Positions 52,820-62,208 of a stretch of DNA of 64,000 nucleotides are shown here, one piece after another. The position numbers and the translations under genes were made by a program. Numbering within the stretch: position 1 is the first letter of the stretch; the number at the start of each line of letters is the position of its first letter. Source of the stretch: JAJEFO01 sp965221845. Its GTDB lineage: Bacteria; Pseudomonadota; Alphaproteobacteria; Rhodobacterales; Rhodobacteraceae. Location of the stretch: contig OZ244919.1 of NCBI GenBank assembly GCA_965221845.1, forward strand, positions 806,001 to 870,000. Reading direction: 5' to 3'. The notes beneath the pieces were generated by a model. It was not told where the DNA came from and made no database searches. It worked only from the letters and a program-made list of their open reading frames with translations.

Positions 52820-53947
52820 TCAGAGGTCGGCATGGAACTCCTCGACAAGTGACGCCAGGACGGCTTTCATGGCCTCGCCTTCATCGCCATTGCCCTCAAG
52901 CCCGGCCTGACGGACGCGACGCTGCCGGTCCGCGCCGTTGCCGCCGGCGAGGATGTCACGCGCGGCGCCGACCTCCGCCCTGCATTCAAGCGCCTCGGCA
53001 TCTTCCGCAACCATCTCGATAAGCTCGTCCAGAAGATCCGCAAACGGCACCAGCTCATTGCGCCCAAAGTCCATCATGCCCTCTCCCATGCCGTAGCGCT
53101 GCGCCCGCCAGCGGTTCTCGCCAACAAGGAAATGATCATATATGCGCCACCTCTGGTTCATCAGCTTGAGACGCCAAAGCATCCGCATCAGGCTCTGGGT
53201 AAGCGCCGCAATGGTCAGGGCATGCTCAAGCCTCGGGCACATGTCGCAGATGCGGGACTCCAGCGTCGGAAACCTGTGCGACGGCCGCAGATCCCACCAG
53301 ATCTTGGTCGCGTCCTCGATCGCGCCCGACTTCACAATGGCGCCGACCGCGCGCTCGTAGCTCGAGAAGCTCCCGAGCCGGGGCGGAAGACCCGTGCGCG
53401 GCAGGTTGTCGAATACCGTCAGGCGATAGCTGGACAGGCCCGTGTCCTCCCCTTGCCAGAAGGGCGAGGAGCATGACATGGCGAGAAGGTGCGGCAGGAA
53501 GTAGACCGCCTGGTTCATCAGGTCGATGCGCGCCTCGTCATCCTCGATGCCGACGTGGACATGGCATCCCGAAATGAGCATTCTGCGCGCAACGCCCGCG
53601 AGGTCGCTCCTGAGCGCATTGTAGCGGTCCTTGTCCGTGTGATGCTGATCCTTCCAGGACGCCGTCGGGTGGCAGGAAGCCGCGATCGGCGTCAGCCCGT
53701 GGCGGCCAGCGATCTGCGCAACGGTCGTGCGCAGGCGTTTCAGGTCCTCGCGAGCCTCTCCGACGTTCCGGCAGACCTGCGTGCCGACCTCGATCTGGCA
53801 CCGCAGGAACTCGCGCGCGACCTGCCTGCCAAGGACCGAAGCGCACTCCTCCAAGAGCGCGTCCGGCGCCTCCGCAAGCTCGAGCGAGCCGCTGTCGACC
53901 AGGAGGAATTCCTCCTCTATTCCCAGCGTGAAGCTCGGCTCAGCCAC
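52820..53947 (-). CDS. Carboxylate-amine ligase, glutamate-cysteine ligase family 2 (YbdK-like)
   Basis: 375 residues from MAEPSFTLGIEEEFLLVDSG; GIEEEF is the ATP/metal-binding start of the GCS2 family. Other landmarks are CRNVGEAREDLKRLR, SGCHVHVGIEDDEARIDLMN, SSYRLTVFDNLPRTG and WWDLRPSHRFPTLESRICD. Family members ligate glutamate to amines or cysteine; YbdK itself has weak glutamate-cysteine ligase activity. It sits 143 bases downstream of petC on the same strand. Confidence 0.92.
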   Translation of the reverse strand: MAEPSFTLGIEEEFLLVDSGSLELAEAPDALLEECASVLGRQVAREFLRCQIEVGTQVCRNVGEAREDLKRLRTTVAQIAGRHGLTPIAASCHPTASWKDQHHTDKDRYNALRSDLAGVARRMLISGCHVHVGIEDDEARIDLMNQAVYFLPHLLAMSCSSPFWQGEDTGLSSYRLTVFDNLPRTGLPPRLGSFSSYERAVGAIVKSGAIEDATKIWWDLRPSHRFPTLESRICDMCPRLEHALTIAALTQSLMRMLWRLKLMNQRWRIYDHFLVGENRWRAQRYGMGEGMMDFGRNELVPFADLLDELIEMVAEDAEALECRAEVGAARDILAGGNGADRQRRVRQAGLEGNGDEGEAMKAVLASLVEEFHADL

Positions 53948-54090
53948 GGCTTTTCACGCCAGGCATTTCGCAGGAAAGGCTGAACGCGCCGCACGCCGGC
54001 ACCCCGTGCAGGGCAAGGCGGGGCCTTGCACGGCCGGACCATGCGGAAACGACGACGCGGGCCGGCGCACGGAGGCGCCCGCCGACCCGA

Positions 54091-54900
54091 TCAGGCGTCG
54101 TCCACGCCACGGCGCTTGATCGGCGCCCACAGGCGCTTGTTGGAAAGATACAGCAGCACGCTGAGAACGATCAGGAAGAGCACGGCGACGAATCCGTCCT
54201 CCTTCCGCGAATTCAGCTTCGGCTCCGCCGCCCACATCAGGAACGCCGCCACGTCCTGCGACATCGCCCGCACGTCATTGGGGGAGCCGTCGGCGAACTC
54301 GACCAATCCGTCATCGAGCGGCGGCGCCATCGAGATCCAGCCGCCGGGGAAGGCGGTGTTCTCGTAAAGGAGCGTCCCGGCCTCCTCCCTTTCCTCGCCG
54401 GTGTAGCCGTCGAGAAGCGAAGCGATGTATTCGGGCCCGCCCATCCCCCAGAAGAACTGGTTTATGCCAAGGCCGTACGGCCCGTGGAAGCCTGCCCGCG
54501 CCTTCGCCATCAGGCTGAGATCCGGCGCGTTCTCAACCCCGGATCCCGGGAAGTGATCCTGGGGCGTAGCCTCCCGGAAATCGTCCAGCTCCGTGTCAAA
54601 CACCTCCCAGAACGCCGCGTATGCGCGAACCTGATCCTCGGGGAGATGCGGCCCTCCCTCGTCACCCAGCGTGCGGAGCGGCACGTATTGCAGGCCATGG
54701 CAGGAGGAGCAGACCTCCGTGTAGACCTGCAGCCCTCGCTGGAGCTGCATCTGGTCATAGGTGCCGAAAGGGCCCTCGAACGAGAACCCGAAATCCTCCA
54801 CGTCGCCGACCGCCCCTGCGGCGACGGCAGGGCCTGCCAGCCCGAGGGCGGCGATCGCGGAAAGCGCGAGCTTGCCGATCATGCGCGTCAGTCCTTTCAT
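54091..54900 (-). CDS. petC: Cytochrome c1 of the bc1 complex
   Basis: 269 residues with an N-terminal signal peptide (LALSAIAALGLAGPAVAAGA). Heme attachment is CSSCH at residues 64-68; QYVPLRTLGDEGGP follows as in other cytochrome c1 proteins. A C-terminal membrane anchor (VAVLFLIVLSVLLYLSNKRL) ends in a basic tail. It passes electrons from the Rieske protein to a soluble or membrane cytochrome c such as the CycM-like protein here. It overlaps petB by 4 bases. Confidence 0.96.
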   Translation of the reverse strand: MKGLTRMIGKLALSAIAALGLAGPAVAAGAVGDVEDFGFSFEGPFGTYDQMQLQRGLQVYTEVCSSCHGLQYVPLRTLGDEGGPHLPEDQVRAYAAFWEVFDTELDDFREATPQDHFPGSGVENAPDLSLMAKARAGFHGPYGLGINQFFWGMGGPEYIASLLDGYTGEEREEAGTLLYENTAFPGGWISMAPPLDDGLVEFADGSPNDVRAMSQDVAAFLMWAAEPKLNSRKEDGFVAVLFLIVLSVLLYLSNKRLWAPIKRRGVDDA

Positions 54901-56246
54901 TCCGCAGCAACCGCACCAGCGCTCCTGGCCGATGCGTCGCCGCCGGGCGGATGGTGATCGTCAAAGTCCCTCTCGATCGTGTCCGGCCTCGGCAACGGCT
55001 TCTCGATCACGCCAAGCACGGGCAGGATGATCAGGAAGTACAGGAACCAGTACGTCGAGGCGATCAGGGCGAACGTGGCGTAGGGCTCCTCGGCCGGCTG
55101 GGCCCCGAGCCACATCAGGACGAGGAAGTCGATGACCAGCAGCCAGAACCACCACCTGAACATGGGGCGGTAGCGACCCGAACGCACGCTGGAGGTGTCA
55201 AGCCAGGGGACAAGCGCCATGACCACGATGGATCCGAACATGGCCAGCACTCCGAAGAAGCTGGCGTCAACGATGCCGCCTGTCAGGAAGCTCGCGAGCT
55301 GGACCACCCACACCTCGCCGGTGAAGGCGCGAAGGATGGCGTAGAACGGCAGGAAGTACCATTCAGGCACGATGTGTGCCGGCGTGGCCAGCGGATTCGC
55401 CTCGATGTAGTTGTCCGGATGCCCGAGGTAGTTTGGCATGAATCCCAGGACCGCGAAGAACGCCGCGAGGATGACCGCGAGCGCAAACAGGTCCTTGACG
55501 ACATAGTAGGGCCAGAAGGAAACCGTGTCCTTCCGCGCCTCTTCACGGGATCCCCTGCGCACCTCCACGCCCGTCGGATTGTTGTTGCCGGTCGTGTGGA
55601 AGGCCCAGATGTGCACCACGACGAGGCCGGCGATGGCGAAGGGCAGAAGGTAATGCAGCGAGAAGAACCGGTTCAGGGTCGCGTTGTCGACGGCGGGGCC
55701 TCCGAGCAGCCAGGTCTGGAGAGGGTCGCCGATGAAGGGGATCGCGCCGAAGAGGCCGGTGATCACCGTCGCGCCCCAGAAGCTCATCTGGCCCCAGGGC
55801 AGGACATAGCCCATGAAGGCCGTGCCCATCATCAGCACGAAGATCAGGATGCCGATGATCCAGGTGACCTCTCGCGGCTCCTTGTAGGATCCGTAGTACA
55901 GCCCGCGGAAGATGTGCGCATACACCGCCAGGAAGAAAAGCGATGCGCCGTTCTGGTGCGCATAGCGGATCATGTGCCCCGCATTCACGTTCCGCATGAT
56001 GTGCTCGACCGAGGCGAAGGCCATGTCGACATGCGGCGTGTAGTGCATCGCGAGCACGACGCCCGTCACGATCTGCAGGCCGAGGCAGAATGTCAGCACG
56101 ATGCCCCAGATCCACATCCAGTTCAGGTTCTTCGGCGTCGGGATCATCAACGTGCCGTGCACGAGGCCGAGGACAGGAAGGCGCCGGTGCAGCCAGGACC
56201 CTGCCCGGGTGCCGGGTTCGTAGCCGTCGTGGGGAATGCCCGCCAT
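54897..56246 (-). CDS. petB: Cytochrome b of the bc1 complex
   Basis: 449 residues from MAGIPHDGYEPGTRAGSWLH. Eight membrane helices are apparent. Heme b ligands lie in MHYTPHVDMAFASVEHIMR and FSLHYLLPFAIAGLVVVHIW. The quinol site PEWYFLPFYAILR contains the conserved PEWY motif, and GYVLPWGQMSFWGATVITGL is the Qo-site helix. It oxidises ubiquinol. The order petA-petB-petC on one strand is the standard bacterial bc1 operon. Confidence 0.97.
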   Translation of the reverse strand: MAGIPHDGYEPGTRAGSWLHRRLPVLGLVHGTLMIPTPKNLNWMWIWGIVLTFCLGLQIVTGVVLAMHYTPHVDMAFASVEHIMRNVNAGHMIRYAHQNGASLFFLAVYAHIFRGLYYGSYKEPREVTWIIGILIFVLMMGTAFMGYVLPWGQMSFWGATVITGLFGAIPFIGDPLQTWLLGGPAVDNATLNRFFSLHYLLPFAIAGLVVVHIWAFHTTGNNNPTGVEVRRGSREEARKDTVSFWPYYVVKDLFALAVILAAFFAVLGFMPNYLGHPDNYIEANPLATPAHIVPEWYFLPFYAILRAFTGEVWVVQLASFLTGGIVDASFFGVLAMFGSIVVMALVPWLDTSSVRSGRYRPMFRWWFWLLVIDFLVLMWLGAQPAEEPYATFALIASTYWFLYFLIILPVLGVIEKPLPRPDTIERDFDDHHPPGGDASARSAGAVAAE

Positions 56247-56257
56247 CTGAGCGCTCC

Positions 56258-56821
56258 TTATCCGAGAACGAGAGTGCCGTCGCCCTCGAGACGGGCGGGC
56301 GGCACGGGAAGGTTCTCCGGCGCAGGCCCCTTCCGGATGCGGCCGGCCGTGTCGTAGTGCGAGCCGTGGCAGGGGCAGAACCATCCGCCGAAATCGCCCG
56401 ATTCGCCGATGGGAACGCAGCCGAGATGCGTGCAGACGCCCACCTGGACCAGCCACTCGCCGCTCTCGTCCAGGGCGCGGTTGGCATCGGCGGCATCGAC
56501 GCCGTCAGTCAGGTTCGCGTTTCTGGCGACGGGGTCCGGCAAGGCCGCCGGGTCGACGTCACGGGCGGCGGCGATCTCCTCTGCGGTCCTGCGACGGATG
56601 ATGACCGGTCGGCCAAGCCATTTCACGGTGAGCTGGGTGCCCGGCTCGACTCCCGACACGTCGACCCGGATCGAGGACAGCGCCTGGACGTCCGCCGAAG
56701 GATTCATCTGGTCCACAAGCGGCCAGACGGCCGCGCCGGCGGCCACGACTCCTGCGCCTCCGGTCGCGTAGTGAATGAAATCCCTGCGCGTGCCTTCGTG
56801 GCTTTCGTCTGCGTGCGACAC
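56258..56821 (-). CDS. petA: Rieske iron-sulfur protein of the bc1 complex
   Basis: 187 residues. The N-terminus has a twin-arginine-type signal/anchor (TRRDFIHYATGGAGVVAAGA) used to export the folded cluster protein. The 2Fe-2S site is CTHLGC (130-135) with CPCHGSHY (149-156), giving Cys130, His132, Cys149 and His152 as ligands and a disulfide between Cys135 and Cys151. It is the first gene of the operon, 11 bases before petB. Confidence 0.96.
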   Translation of the reverse strand: MSHADESHEGTRRDFIHYATGGAGVVAAGAAVWPLVDQMNPSADVQALSSIRVDVSGVEPGTQLTVKWLGRPVIIRRRTAEEIAAARDVDPAALPDPVARNANLTDGVDAADANRALDESGEWLVQVGVCTHLGCVPIGESGDFGGWFCPCHGSHYDTAGRIRKGPAPENLPVPPARLEGDGTLVLG

Positions 56822-57082
56822 GGGCGTCTCCTGTTCTCCGCGGGCCTTCGACCCAAGCGAACGTGAACGGACCGGCGCATCTCCGGCCGGTTCCGGAAGT
56901 TCTTAGCGCGCGATTCCAGGGGCGTCCAGCGGACAAACGGGCGCACCTCGGACATGCCCGGACGGCGCCACGGATCCGTGGCGCCCTTGCGCGACTCGCG
57001 TCGGGCAGGCGCGGCGCGCAATCCCCCTGGATCCGGTCCCGCGCTGCCGTCCCGCCGTCCGGTCCGGCCGCCGCGCCGTGCA
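56822..57082. other. Gap between mtaB and petA
   Basis: 261 bases holding the petABC promoter on the minus strand and the end of mtaB. No additional gene was seen. Confidence 0.5.
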
Positions 57083-58408
57083 TCACGCCGCGCTTCCGTG
57101 CGCATCCGTTCGCTCGTCGCCGGAAGCTTCCCGGGCGACCTCCCGAACGCGGCTGACCGCATCGCCTGCAAGCTCCCTGCCGTCATGTCCGGAGACCCGC
57201 GCCCTGACCAGCGCGCCCTCGGGCTGGGGCGAGGACAGGCGAACCACGGCGAACTGCCCGGTCCTGCCCGTCGTCGGCGTTTCGGTCAGCAATGTCCTCG
57301 TCTTTCCGACCTGCGCATCAAGGTGCCGCGTCACGGCACGCGCGCCGGCGGCCCGAAGGCGCGCGGCGCGCGCGCGCACGACCCGCCCGTCGACCCCGGG
57401 CATGCGCGCGGCAGGCGTGCCGTGACGCGGGCTGTAGGGAAAGACGTGAAGCCATGTGAGATCGCATTCGTCGACCAGGCTGAGCGAGTTCCCGAACATC
57501 TGCTCCGTCTCCGTGGGAAACCCGGCGATGATGTCCGCGCCGAAGGCCATGTCGGGGCGAAGCGCCCGGACTTCGCCGCAGAACCTGATCGCGTCCTCCC
57601 GGAGATGACGTCGCTTCATGCGCTTGAGGATCATGTCGTCTCCGGATTGCAGGCTCAGGTGAAGCTGCGGCATGAACCGGGATTCGGTCGCGATCGCCTC
57701 CAGGAGCTCGGGGTCGGCCTCTGTCGGGTCAATGGAGGACAGGCGAAGTCGCGGGAGCTCGGGGACGAGTCTGAGAACGCGTCGAACGAGACTGCCCAGG
57801 CGGGGCGCGCCCGGCAGGTCGGCGCCCCAGCCCGTGAGGTCGACCCCGGTGAGCACCACCTCGTTGAAGCCCCGTCCGCAAAGCCGCTTGATCTGCTCGA
57901 CCACCGCGCCCGCAGGCACGGAGCGCGAGTTGCCTCGTCCGTAGGGGATTATGCAGAACGTGCAGCGATGGTCGCATCCGTTCTGGACCTGCACATGCGC
58001 CCGGTGCCGCCCGAACCCGTCAATGCGGTGGCTTGCGGCCTCGGTAACGCTCATGATGTCGTCCACGAGGACCCGGCCGCCATTGCCGGCCGCAACGCGC
58101 GCCCAGACCGTCGGCGACATCTTTTCCGCGTTTCCGATGACGAGATCGACATCGTCCATGTCCGCAAAGCGCTCGGGCTCGGTCTGAGCGGCGCATCCGG
58201 TGACGATGACGCGGGCGCCCGGGTTTTCACGGGCAAGGCGACGGATCGCCTTCCGGCTCTTGCGCACGGCTTCCGAAGTCACGGCGCACGTGTTGACGAT
58301 GACCGCGTCGTCCAGCCCGGCGGCACCCGCCATTTCGCGCATCGCCTCGGATTCGAAGGAGTTCAGCCGACAGCCAAGCGTGGTGATCACGGGCCCGCCG
58401 CCTGGCAT
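57083..58408 (-). CDS. mtaB: tRNA-t6A37 methylthiotransferase
   Basis: 441 residues from MPGGGPVITTLGCRLNSFES. The N-terminal UPF0004 domain holds the auxiliary cluster cysteines (LGCRLN, VNTCAVTSEA, GCAAQTEPE). The radical SAM cluster is CDHRCTFC in VQNGCDHRCTFCIIPYGRG. A C-terminal TRAM RNA-binding domain follows. It adds methylthio to t6A at position 37 of ANN-reading tRNAs. Its ATG shares bases with the dapF stop (TGATG), so the two are translationally coupled. Confidence 0.95.
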   Translation of the reverse strand: MPGGGPVITTLGCRLNSFESEAMREMAGAAGLDDAVIVNTCAVTSEAVRKSRKAIRRLARENPGARVIVTGCAAQTEPERFADMDDVDLVIGNAEKMSPTVWARVAAGNGGRVLVDDIMSVTEAASHRIDGFGRHRAHVQVQNGCDHRCTFCIIPYGRGNSRSVPAGAVVEQIKRLCGRGFNEVVLTGVDLTGWGADLPGAPRLGSLVRRVLRLVPELPRLRLSSIDPTEADPELLEAIATESRFMPQLHLSLQSGDDMILKRMKRRHLREDAIRFCGEVRALRPDMAFGADIIAGFPTETEQMFGNSLSLVDECDLTWLHVFPYSPRHGTPAARMPGVDGRVVRARAARLRAAGARAVTRHLDAQVGKTRTLLTETPTTGRTGQFAVVRLSSPQPEGALVRARVSGHDGRELAGDAVSRVREVAREASGDERTDAHGSAA

Positions 58409-59232
58409 CACGTGCCCTCCAGCCGGATCCGGCCGTCGAAGACGTGTGCCGTGGGACCGGTCATCCAGACGCCGTCGCCGCGCCACTCCACCCAGGCCCG
58501 GCCCCCGTCCAGGTCAAGCGTGACCCTGCGGCCGGACAGCCCTCGACGCGCCGCCGCCACCGCCGCGGCACAGGACGAGGTTCCCGAGGCCAGCGTGACG
58601 CCGGTTCCCCGTTCCCAGACCCGCATCCGGAGGTGATCCCTGCCCGCGATTTGGGCGAACTGGACGTTCGTCCTTTCCGGAAAGAGCGGGTGATGCTCGA
58701 TCTCGGGCCCGCGCGACTCAAGGTCGATCGTCTCGGCATCCTCCACGAAGAAGCTGCAATGCGGGTTTCCCAGGGAGGTCGCGACCGGATCTCCTTGGAT
58801 GGGAAGGTGCAGGGTGTCCGCGGCGTGCGCCAGGGGAATCTCCCGCCACTCCGTCAAGGGTTCGCCCATGTTGACCCGGGTCATTCCGTCGCCTGCGTCT
58901 TCGCATGCCAGCACTCCCCGTTCCGTGCGCAGCGTCAGTGCGTTCCGGCCCGTCTCGTCCATCAGGTGTCGCGCGATGCAACGGGTCGCGTTTCCGCAAG
59001 CCGCTGAGACCGACCCGTCCGGATTGAAGAACGTCAGCCTTGCGGCTGACTCCCGGTCGGCGTCCATCACCGCCAGCTGGTCAAAGCCGACTCCCCGACG
59101 ACGGTCGCCGACGGCTCGCGCAAGTTCGGGAGTGACTCCGACCCCGCCTTGCCGACGGTCGATCACGACAAAGTCGTTCCCGAGGCCGTGCATCTTCATG
59201 AACGGAATGCCGATGATCTCGGTCGCGGACAT
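58408..59232 (-). CDS. dapF: Diaminopimelate epimerase
   Basis: 274 residues from MSATEIIGIPFMKMHGLGND; an alternative start 11 codons in gives the more usual MKMHGLGNDF beginning. The two catalytic cysteines are in SAACGNATRC and GTSSCAAAVAAARRG, and GNPHCSFFVED is also conserved. It converts LL- to meso-diaminopimelate for peptidoglycan and lysine. The dapF-mtaB order is typical of Rhodobacterales. Confidence 0.95.
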   Translation of the reverse strand: MSATEIIGIPFMKMHGLGNDFVVIDRRQGGVGVTPELARAVGDRRRGVGFDQLAVMDADRESAARLTFFNPDGSVSAACGNATRCIARHLMDETGRNALTLRTERGVLACEDAGDGMTRVNMGEPLTEWREIPLAHAADTLHLPIQGDPVATSLGNPHCSFFVEDAETIDLESRGPEIEHHPLFPERTNVQFAQIAGRDHLRMRVWERGTGVTLASGTSSCAAAVAAARRGLSGRRVTLDLDGGRAWVEWRGDGVWMTGPTAHVFDGRIRLEGT

Positions 59233-59536
59233 GCCGGCGCGTATACAGCGGCGACCAGCCCTGCGAAAGCCGCGATGCCGCCCGCGCCGACGCGGCTGCG
59301 CCGCAAGCCCGAGAGCCTGACCCAGAATACCATATATTGAATCAAATGATCTATCTAAGCGATTATAACGCAACATGTAGTGATTGGACATGACTTTCAG
59401 GTCAAGCTCCAAGGCAAAGACGAGCCGAGGGGGCATCCCGGATTGCCGACCCACGCTCGTGCTGCATGGCGCCAGGCTCTCCCATGGCTGGCAAATTCGG
59501 CCGGATGCGCGCGCTTGCAGCAATCCGGGCCGCACC
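59233..59536. other. Gap between dapF and the ISKra4 copy
   Basis: 304 bases without a gene. An AT-rich patch at about 59328-59385 (ATACCATATATTGAATCAAA) contrasts with the genome and could hold the dapF promoter. Confidence 0.45.
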
Positions 59537-59542
59537 CCGAGC

Positions 59543-59555
59543 CGGGGGGGGGGGG
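59543..59555 (+). repeat. Poly-G tract, 13 nt, at the ISKra4 end
   Basis: Two Gs belong to the target duplication and eleven to the element terminus. It shows one way poly-G runs arise in this genome: expansion of a G-rich IS end. Confidence 0.85.
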
Positions 59556-61207
59556 TGTAGTTCAGATTTTGACTCCTGCGGTTCTGTTCCGTTATCCATT
59601 TGGCGTGCCGTGCAAGTGCCGGACGAACCGGTCGGCGGCGCGCGTTGAGGCAATGGACAGGAGCGAGAGCCATGGCAAGGGACGCAGGGGACAAGGGGCA
59701 CCGCCATCCGGACACGGCTGACTGTCTGGAGGGTCTTGGCGACGAAGGCGCTGCGGTGGTCCGGTCGCACGAGGGCGGCCACACGCGATGCTGGATCGAG
59801 GGGGGCGAGGTGCGGAGCCGCGACGTCGCGGGGGACGGCACGCCGGAGGCGCTGCCGGGGCGGTCCCGTCGGAGTTCGGTCCGCTGCTGCCGCGGCTGGC
59901 GGCGGACCTGGGCTCGGGGGTTCCGGACCTGGACGGCGTGGAGCGGGCGCTCCGGGACGCCTCGCCGGGCGACGGCGCGGCGGCGCCGAGCTTCTGCCGG
60001 GCGGCTGGACGCGACGCGGCCGGCGCCGGAGTGCGCGGCCTGCGGCAGGCCGACGGCCCGGCATTCGTCGTCGTCGAAGTCCTTGCCTCGACCCGGCTGG
60101 GGCGGGTCGGGGCGGAGCGGTCGCGTTTCCGCTGCCGGTCCTGCGGCGGGGGATGCTTCCCGCCGGACCGGGCGCCGGGGCTGGAGGACGGGACGGTGAC
60201 GCCGGGGACGGCGAGCGTCATCGCCGGGACGGTGCCGCTCACGGGCTTAGAGGCGGCGAGCCGGCATGTCGACAGCCTCGCCGGGGCGGACGCCTCGTCG
60301 AGCGCGCTGCAGCGCCGGGCGCCGGGCTGGGCGAGGCGGCGCAGCGCTTCGAGCGCGAGGAGGTGCTGGACGGCAGGCCGCCGGAACCGCGCATGCAGCT
60401 CTCCGTCGACGGGACCGGCGTCCCGATGCGGAAGGAGGAGACCGAGGGCGTTCGCGGCAGGCAGGCCGACGGCACCTCGAGGACCCGAGAAGCCAGGCTT
60501 GCGGTCATCTGCACCGCCGAGGGCCGGGACCTCGGGACCGGCGCGGCGGCCAGGACCGGGGCGGCGAATCCGTCACCTGCCTGACCGGCGGCGCGGCGGC
60601 GCCGTCCGGAGGCCGGGAGGCCTCGGACTTCGCGGCGCGGCGCGACCGGGAGGCCCGGCGGCGGGGGCTGCACGACGCGGGCGGGCCCGTCGTCGTCTCC
60701 GACGGGGCGGACTGGATCCCCAACGCCTGCGAGGGGCCATTCGGGGCCGGAAGGTCACGTTCGTGCTCGACCTCTTCCACTGCCCGGAACGCGCCTCCGA
60801 CGCCGCGAGGCGGTCCTGCCGCCGGGGGCGGAGCGGGACCGGCGGTTCGCGGAGGCGAGGCGGACGTCAGGGCGGGCCGGGCGGCGAAGGCGGTCCGGGA
60901 GCTCGCGCCGGCCGGGGACCGGCACGAGGACGTGGAGGCCTGCTGCAGGCATTTCGAGAGCGGGCTCGGCCGGATGCGGCACGACGCGTTCCGCGAGCGG
61001 GGCGTCCGGGCCGGAAGCGGCGTCGTGGAGGGCGGATGCTGGCGGTTCGGGCTGCGGACGGAGCGATCGGGAACGCGCCGGGCGGAGAGGGGCGCCGACG
61101 CCATGCTGGCGCTGAAGGCCCCGGTCATGAACCCCCGGCTGCCCGGCTTCCTGGAATGGCAGGCGAATCAGGCCGCGGCAGCCTGACAAGGAATCTGAAC
61201 TGCACCC
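59545..61207 (+). mobile_element. ISKra4-family element, copy B
   Basis: 1663 bases, about 75 percent similar in layout to copy A. Left end: a run of 11 Gs then TGTAGTTCAGATTTT; right end: GAATCTGAACTGCACCC. An 8-bp direct repeat, CGAGCCGG, flanks it (59537-59544 and 61208-61215). The normal left end has three or four Gs, so the run has expanded. Confidence 0.82.
59672..61186 (+). pseudogene. ISKra4-family transposase, multiply frameshifted
   Basis: Starts MARDAGDKGHRHPDTADCLE and ends LPGFLEWQANQAAAA. In between, the signature passes through three frames: PSEFGPLLPRLAADLGSGVP, VDGTGVPMRKEETEGVRGRQ, VVVSDGADWIPNACEG and GSGVVEGGCWRFGLRTERSG. At least four shifts occur, so no functional product is possible. 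Confidence 0.8.
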
Positions 61208-61264
61208 CGAGCCGGGTTTGCGCTTGACGAGCCACGACGCGCGCGTTACATTGAAGTGCTTGGC

Positions 61265-61340
61265 GGGCCGTTAGCTCAGTTGGTAGAGCAACTGACTTTT
61301 AATCAGTAGGTCGCAGGTTCGATCCCTGCACGGCTCACCA
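61265..61340 (+). tRNA. tRNA-Lys (TTT anticodon)
   Basis: 76 bases with encoded CCA. Acceptor GGGCCGT/ACGGCTC, D arm GCTC/GAGC, anticodon arm ACTGA-CTTTTAA-TCAGT, T arm CGCAG/CTGCA-type around TTCGATC. All stems pair well, so it should be functional. It lies 57 bases after an ISKra4 element and 160 bases before the exported HNH gene; tRNA genes are common integration sites. Confidence 0.96.
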
Positions 61341-61500
61341 GAAACAACGGAAAATGTTATCGACGACTTTATCGACGAATACCTGCGGGTGAACACCGAC
61401 ACCTGCGGCGGGCCGGAATCTCCAGGGTGATGTCACGAAAGCGGGGGCGGCTCACGGACCGCCTCTTTCATTGCTTCTGGCTGAAGGAGGAAGTGGATCA

Positions 61501-62076
61501 ATGCGGCTGGTTTCAATCATCGTGACCGCTTTCATTGTCAGCCTGCCTGGCTCCAGTGCGCAGGCCGTTCCGCCAGTAGCCGTTCCTGCAATGGCGTGGG
61601 TGACGGCGAAGCTGACCGCCGTGGGTGCCATTGGGGGTGGTTCTTGGACCATTTATGAGATTGGCGATGCAGTCTGTCCGAAATGCACTGCTGCGGCTAT
61701 GAGCAGAAGCAAGGATGCGGCCGAATGGTCAGGAAAAAAACTTATCCTTTTGAAGGGTGGACTCATCCGCAGGTACGAAAAGCTTCCCTTTTGGGCTCCC
61801 CCTGCGATGACACCCATCCGCAAGCACATGCCCGACCTCTACAAGAAACAGAATGGGCGTGATGCCCTTTGCCCGATTCCATTGCCCGCCCTGTATGTTG
61901 GGAGGCCATGGGATCGCCGATTGAACCCGGCCATCCATGTGGATCACATCATACCAAAAAGCAAAGGTGGACACGACTCTGTGGAAAACCTACAATTGAC
62001 GCTGGGCAAATACAACCTCCAGAAAGGGGACCGGCCCTGGGGACCCGCCGAACGTCAGAAATATTGTCCGCCATGA
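61501..62076 (+). CDS. Exported HNH endonuclease-like protein
   Basis: 191 residues with AGGAGG 11 bases before the ATG. The start MRLVSIIVTAFIVSLPGSSA is a signal peptide cut near residue 20-22. The C-terminal third is an HNH nuclease fold: HVDHIIPKSKGGHDSVENLQ, with His146, Asp148 and His149, Asn163 and Asn172. Four cysteines (CPKC, ALCPIP, KYCPP) fit an oxidising compartment. Its GC is lower than the flanks. An exported nuclease could be a secreted toxin, a scavenging nuclease or a DNA-uptake component. No immunity gene is obvious next to it. Confidence 0.75.
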   Translation: MRLVSIIVTAFIVSLPGSSAQAVPPVAVPAMAWVTAKLTAVGAIGGGSWTIYEIGDAVCPKCTAAAMSRSKDAAEWSGKKLILLKGGLIRRYEKLPFWAPPAMTPIRKHMPDLYKKQNGRDALCPIPLPALYVGRPWDRRLNPAIHVDHIIPKSKGGHDSVENLQLTLGKYNLQKGDRPWGPAERQKYCPP

Positions 62077-62085
62077 CCTGCAAAC

Positions 62086-62208
62086 TCACCCCCACAGCGC
62101 CCAGGCGACAAGCAGCGTGAGGTTGACGGCAAGCGTCGCGGCCGCAACCAGAATCAGCATGCCAAGGCCCCGGGGCGTAAGGTCAGCAATTCCCGCCAGC
62201 CTGACCAT
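62086..62208 (-). CDS. Possible 40-residue membrane peptide
   Basis: A frame reads MVRLAGIADLTPRGLGMLIL and VAAATLAVNLTLLVAWALWG. One hydrophobic helix of about 22 residues fills the second half. It is convergent with the HNH gene 10 bases away. The ribosome-binding site is weak, so this may be a gene end rather than a full gene. Confidence 0.35.
   Translation of the reverse strand: MVRLAGIADLTPRGLGMLILVAAATLAVNLTLLVAWALWG

Noticed and set aside
54621..56357. A 578-codon plus-strand frame opposite petC and petB
   Set aside because: petB and petC carry the full set of heme and quinone motifs; the plus frame has no recognisable domain.
56954..58636. A 560-codon plus-strand frame opposite mtaB
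   Set aside because: The minus strand encodes a complete radical SAM methylthiotransferase.
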